The translations under genes and the position numbers were made by a program. A stretch of DNA of 8,848 nt from Ruminococcaceae bacterium UBA2806. Its GTDB lineage: Bacteria > Bacillota > Clostridia > Oscillospirales > Acutalibacteraceae. The stretch spans positions 7,883 through 16,730 of the forward strand of contig DEHG01000030.1 in NCBI GenBank assembly GCA_002351795.1, read 5' to 3'. The notes under the pieces were generated by a model that was not told where the DNA came from, searched no databases, and saw only the letters and a list, made by a program, of their open reading frames with translations. Shown here one piece after another: positions 6,188-8,848 of this stretch (position 1 is its first letter; each line of letters begins with the position of its first letter).

Positions 6188-7492
6188 ATGCCTTATGAAT
6201 TTGAAAGTGCTGATATTGACAGCGTAGTACGAATTAAGGTAGTAGGAGTCGGCGGCGGCGGCGGAAACGCAATTGACCGCATGGTTGATTATGTTACAGG
6301 TGTTGAATTTATTTCTATCAATACCGACCAGCAGGCTCTTAACCGCAGTAAAGCTACCTTGAAAATGCAGATCGGTGAAAAGATCACTCACGGAAAAGGC
6401 GCAGGCTCCAAGCCTGAGATCGGTGAAAAAGCTGCTGAGGAAAGCAGAGATCAGATAGCTGAAGTTATCAAGGATGCTGACATGGTATTTATCACTGCCG
6501 GTATGGGCGGCGGAACAGGTACAGGCGCAGCTCCTATCGTTGCTCAGATCGCAAAGGAAATGGGCATACTTACAGTCGGTATCGTTACAACACCGTTCCT
6601 CTTTGAAGGAAAGAGAAGAATGGAACAGGCAGAAAACGGCATCGCAAATCTCAAGCAGCATGTAGATTCACTTATCGTTATTCCTAACGAAAGACTCAAG
6701 CATATCAGCGAGGAAAGAATTACACTTCAGAATGCATTCTTTGCAGCTGATGATGTTCTCCGTCAGGGCGTTCAGAGTATCACTGATCTTATCGTAATAC
6801 CCGGACTTGTCAATCTTGACTTTGCTGACGTTACATCAGTAATGAAGGATGCAGGTTATGCACTTATGGGCGTTGGTGTTGCTTCCGGTAAGGATAAGGC
6901 AAAGATCGCAGCTCAGAATGCTATTTCCAGCCCGCTTCTTGGCACATCTATCCAGGGTGCAAAGGGTCTTATCGTCAATATCAAGGCATCGCCTGATATC
7001 GGTCTTGATGAGATCCAGGAGGCTTCCACAATGATCTCCGAGCAGGCTGATGAAAATGCTATCATTATCTGGGGTGCTGCTCTTGATGAGGAAATGGAAG
7101 ATGCTATCAGCGTAATAGTAATAGCTACAGGTTTCCCCACAACTGATAATTACGCTCCCGTAAATAAGAAGGATGAAAGAAAGCCTTCATCTTCACCGTT
7201 CCAGTATGGCACTCCTGTAAGACAGGAACCCAACCGTTTCGGAGCAGTTTCCAGACCGCAGCCGCAGCCAAGACCGCAGCCTCAGCCTCAGCCGAGCTAT
7301 AATCCGTTTGCTCCCACTCCGGCACCGCAGCCGCAGCCGCAGCCTCGTCAGGAAGAAGTTCCTGTATTCCCGAATGCTAATACATCTATTCCCCAGAGCC
7401 GTCCGGCTCCACAGCCGAAGCCTCAGTCTTCAAGCAGCGGGGATTCAGATGAATCATATATGGATATCATTTCGCTGTTCAATAATAAATAA
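6188..7492 (+). CDS. ftsZ: Cell division GTPase FtsZ
   Basis: FtsZ is the tubulin-like GTPase that polymerises into the Z ring and organises septal wall synthesis. The ATG has AAGGGAG (6173-6179) 8 bases upstream. The 434-residue product is somewhat longer than usual. The N-terminal GTPase domain shows VGVGGGGGNAIDRM (19-32), NTDQQAL (45-51), the tubulin signature GGGTGTG (107-113), TTPFLFEGKRR (134-144) and the T7-loop NLDFADV (209-215), whose acidic residues complete the active site of the neighbouring subunit. The C-terminal core ends near 317. A disordered linker (about 318-420) rich in Pro-Gln follows, then the end peptide SYMDIISLFNNK. This peptide lacks the proline and basic residues of the common DIPxFLR-type motif that binds FtsA, SepF, ZipA or EzrA. 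ftsA is not adjacent. The gene is followed by a strong terminator. Confidence 0.98.
   Translation: MPYEFESADIDSVVRIKVVGVGGGGGNAIDRMVDYVTGVEFISINTDQQALNRSKATLKMQIGEKITHGKGAGSKPEIGEKAAEESRDQIAEVIKDADMVFITAGMGGGTGTGAAPIVAQIAKEMGILTVGIVTTPFLFEGKRRMEQAENGIANLKQHVDSLIVIPNERLKHISEERITLQNAFFAADDVLRQGVQSITDLIVIPGLVNLDFADVTSVMKDAGYALMGVGVASGKDKAKIAAQNAISSPLLGTSIQGAKGLIVNIKASPDIGLDEIQEASTMISEQADENAIIIWGAALDEEMEDAISVIVIATGFPTTDNYAPVNKKDERKPSSSPFQYGTPVRQEPNRFGAVSRPQPQPRPQPQPQPSYNPFAPTPAPQPQPQPRQEEVPVFPNANTSIPQSRPAPQPKPQSSSSGDSDESYMDIISLFNNK
7256..7348 (+). repeat. Pro-Gln low-complexity repeat inside ftsZ linker
   Basis: Residues 357-387 of FtsZ contain runs of alternating Pro and Gln (PQPQPRPQPQPQP and APQPQPQPRQ), encoded by near-repeated CCGCAG/CCTCAG units. 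Such tracts are prone to slippage and to length variation between strains. They extend the flexible linker without affecting the GTPase core. Confidence 0.8.
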
Positions 7493-7501
7493 TAACTATT
7501 T

Positions 7502-7530
7502 ATGCCCGTCAAGCTTTGGCGGGCATTTTT
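7502..7530 (+). terminator. Intrinsic terminator after ftsZ
   Basis: ATGCCCGTC (7502-7510) pairs with GGCGGGCAT (7518-7526), including one G-U pair, around the loop AAGCTTT. Five T residues follow (7526-7530). It lies 9 bases after the ftsZ stop and only 22 bases before the pyrB start. It therefore either isolates the two genes or acts as an attenuator in front of pyrB. Confidence 0.9.
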
Positions 7531-7552
7531 AGAAGCAAAAAAGGAAAAGGTG

Positions 7553-8632
7553 ATGAAAGTGAAAACAAAGAATGTATTGGATCTGACAGATCTTTCTCAC
7601 AGTGAGCTTATGGAAGTTATCAGGCTTGCAGATGAGATCCGCAAAAAGCCGTCTGATTATGCAGACTCATGCAGGGGAAAGATACTTGCGACCCTGTTCT
7701 ATGAGCCATCCACAAGAACGCAGATGTCTTTTCAGACAGCTATGCTGCGCCTTGGCGGAACAATTATAGGATTTGATAATCCGCAGAATTCAAGCGTTGC
7801 AAAGGGTGAGAGCCTGAAGGATACTATCACTGTAGTCGGAGGATATACGGATATTATTGCCATACGAAATCCAATGGAGGGCGCAGCGGCGGCGGCAGCG
7901 ATGTACTCGCCTGTTCCCATAGTAAACGCAGGCGACGGAGGACATCTGCATCCTACACAGACGCTTACCGATGTTATAACTCTGCATAATGAAATGGGCA
8001 GGCTTGATAATCTTACGATAGGTCTTTGCGGAGATCTTAAAAACGGCAGAACTGTCCATTCACTTATCAAAACGATGTCAACCTTTAAGGGAAATAAATT
8101 TATTCTGATTTCAACTCCCGAGCTTACGATACCTCAGTATATAAAGGATATCATAATAGCTTCTGACTGCTCATATGAGGAGATACCCGGACTTGCAGAT
8201 GCTATTCCTCAGCTTGATGTATTGTATATGACAAGGATACAGCGTGAAAGATTTTCAAGTGAGGAAGAATATCAACGTCAGCATGGTGTATTCATTCTTG
8301 ATAAAGCAAAGATGAAGCTTGCAAAAAAATCAATGCGTATACTTCATCCTCTTCCGAGAGTTGACGAAATAGATGTTGAGGTCGATTATGACGACAGAGC
8401 AAAGTATTTTGAACAGACTGTATATGGAATGTACGGCAGAATGGCGCTTATAATCAAGCTGCTTGAAGGTTCCGTAAAGGAATTTCCTCCAAGGGTCATG
8501 CCGACGCATCCTTTCCGCTGCAAGAATCCGAAATGTATCACGTCATCAGAAAAATACCTCCCCGGAATATTCAGGGAAGCAGGCGGAGATATGCTTATCT
8601 GTAAATACTGTGACGGAAGAAGGCTCATTTAG
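7553..8632 (+). CDS. pyrB: Aspartate carbamoyltransferase catalytic chain with C-terminal PyrI-like zinc domain
   Basis: PyrB condenses carbamoyl phosphate with aspartate to carbamoylaspartate, the committed step of pyrimidine synthesis. I start at ATG 7553 (SD AAGGA, 7541-7545); extending to the upstream ATG at 7502 would translate the terminator. In the resulting 359 residues the active-site elements are intact: FYEPSTRTQMSF (STRT 53-56), SSVAKGES (K84), R105 in AIRNP, HPTQTLTD (133-140), GDLKNGRTVHSL (R166), MTRIQRER (R228) and HPLPRVDEI (265-273). After the catalytic domain (about 311 residues) come roughly 48 residues with C-X4-C (C323, C328, in CKNPKCIT) and C-X2-C (C350, C353, in CKYC). 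This pattern matches the zinc domain of the separate E. coli regulatory chain PyrI, including the CIxxxE and CKYC surroundings. The nucleotide-binding allosteric part of PyrI is absent. The fused tail may hold trimers together or dock a partner chain. Confidence 0.95.
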   Translation: MKVKTKNVLDLTDLSHSELMEVIRLADEIRKKPSDYADSCRGKILATLFYEPSTRTQMSFQTAMLRLGGTIIGFDNPQNSSVAKGESLKDTITVVGGYTDIIAIRNPMEGAAAAAAMYSPVPIVNAGDGGHLHPTQTLTDVITLHNEMGRLDNLTIGLCGDLKNGRTVHSLIKTMSTFKGNKFILISTPELTIPQYIKDIIIASDCSYEEIPGLADAIPQLDVLYMTRIQRERFSSEEEYQRQHGVFILDKAKMKLAKKSMRILHPLPRVDEIDVEVDYDDRAKYFEQTVYGMYGRMALIIKLLEGSVKEFPPRVMPTHPFRCKNPKCITSSEKYLPGIFREAGGDMLICKYCDGRRLI

Positions 8633-8688
8633 TTGTTTTAATAGGCGATCACTAAATGCAGGTTTTCAGAATTGACTAAAATAATCAG

Positions 8689-8746
8689 AAATAAATAAGG
8701 TCAGCCTTAAACAGATGATACTCTGAGTGGCTGACCTTAGTTATTT
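8689..8746. terminator. Bidirectional intrinsic terminator between convergent genes
   Basis: TAAGGTCAGCC (8696-8706) pairs perfectly with GGCTGACCTTA (8729-8739). After one mismatch the A-rich side (8689-8694) continues pairing with TTATTT (8741-8746). A small inner hairpin CAGA (8712-8715)/TCTG (8722-8725) fits in the loop. T-rich sequence follows the stem on both strands, so it can end pyrB transcripts on the plus strand and the converging gene on the minus strand. The 56 bases between pyrB and this stem show nothing else. Confidence 0.9.
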
Positions 8747-8848
8747 TTACTTATTTCCGGCTGCGAATTTTGCTGCCTGATCAACTACGTTGCCGACGGT
8801 ATCGGAAACTGTCTTTTTGTCGATCTTGTCACCGGTAACTTTTGTAGC
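8747..8848 (-). CDS. C-terminal 33 residues of an unrecognised protein (partial)
   Basis: On the minus strand, 33 codons run from the window edge to a TAA at 8749-8747. The visible peptide begins ATKVTGDKIDKKTVSD and ends QAAKFAAGNK. It is hydrophilic, lysine-rich and probably helical, without membrane segments or cysteines. I do not recognise the family. Coding is supported by the stop codon lying directly against a bidirectional terminator and by codon use like that of its neighbours. The 5' part lies outside the window. Confidence 0.6.
   Translation of the reverse strand, partial: ATKVTGDKIDKKTVSDTVGNVVDQAAKFAAGNK

Noticed and set aside
7502..7552. Longer PyrB from ATG 7502
   Set aside because: This ATG is the first arm of the ftsZ terminator and has no SD; the added residues do not match the start of the PyrB family.
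7493..7552. PyrR-binding leader for pyrB
   Set aside because: No PyrR-type loop sequence was seen, and the gap is filled by the terminator.
120..8628. Numerous minus-strand and alternate-frame ORFs across the dcw genes and pyrB
   Set aside because: They overlap well-identified genes, lack SDs and recognisable domains, and are rich in rare composition typical of shadow frames.

Overview
The window is a stretch of bacterial chromosome carrying the later part of a division and cell-wall (dcw) cluster, followed by a pyrimidine biosynthesis gene. The dcw-type gene order, purine-rich Shine-Dalgarno (SD) sites, TTGAAA/extended -10 promoters, the PASTA-type penicillin-binding protein tail and the DivIB-type FtsQ all point to a Firmicute. 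A Ruminococcus-like clostridium is my best guess from the protein style, but no rRNA or other taxonomic marker is present. No mobile element, CRISPR array, tRNA or rRNA was seen.

Layout, left to right. (1) The last 22 codons of a PASTA-type penicillin-binding protein end at 70. (2) A small intact ORF (179-718) looks like a shrunken Mur-ligase central domain with a ruined ATP-binding loop. It sits where murE and/or murF normally lie. (3) mraY (792-1820). (4) A 298-base gap up to the chosen ftsW start (usually the place of murD) holds no gene. It has a hairpin, a 12-bp palindrome, a convincing promoter and a foldable leader. (5) ftsW (2119-3369) and murG (3382-4512) are tightly coupled. (6) A 113-base structured gap precedes ftsQ/divIB (4626-5963). 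(7) A 224-base AT-rich gap with promoter signals precedes ftsZ (6188-7492), which ends in a strong intrinsic terminator. (8) Just 22 bases beyond the terminator T-run is pyrB (7553-8632), whose product carries a C-terminal PyrI-like zinc domain. (9) A bidirectional terminator separates pyrB from a convergent gene whose last 33 codons run off the right edge.

The core genes form one pathway. MraY makes lipid I, MurG makes lipid II, FtsW polymerises lipid II at the septum with a class B PBP (the upstream gene is probably its partner), FtsQ/DivIB scaffolds the divisome, and FtsZ forms the ring. Genes often found among them (murD, murC, murB, ftsA) are absent here, and murE/murF are represented only by the degenerate ORF. 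PyrB (aspartate transcarbamoylase) is metabolically separate, although UMP synthesis ultimately feeds the UDP-sugar precursors of peptidoglycan.

The points most worth a second look are the Mur-ligase-like ORF, the PyrB-zinc-domain fusion, the noncanonical FtsZ C-terminal peptide, and the nested RNA structures before ftsW and ftsQ.
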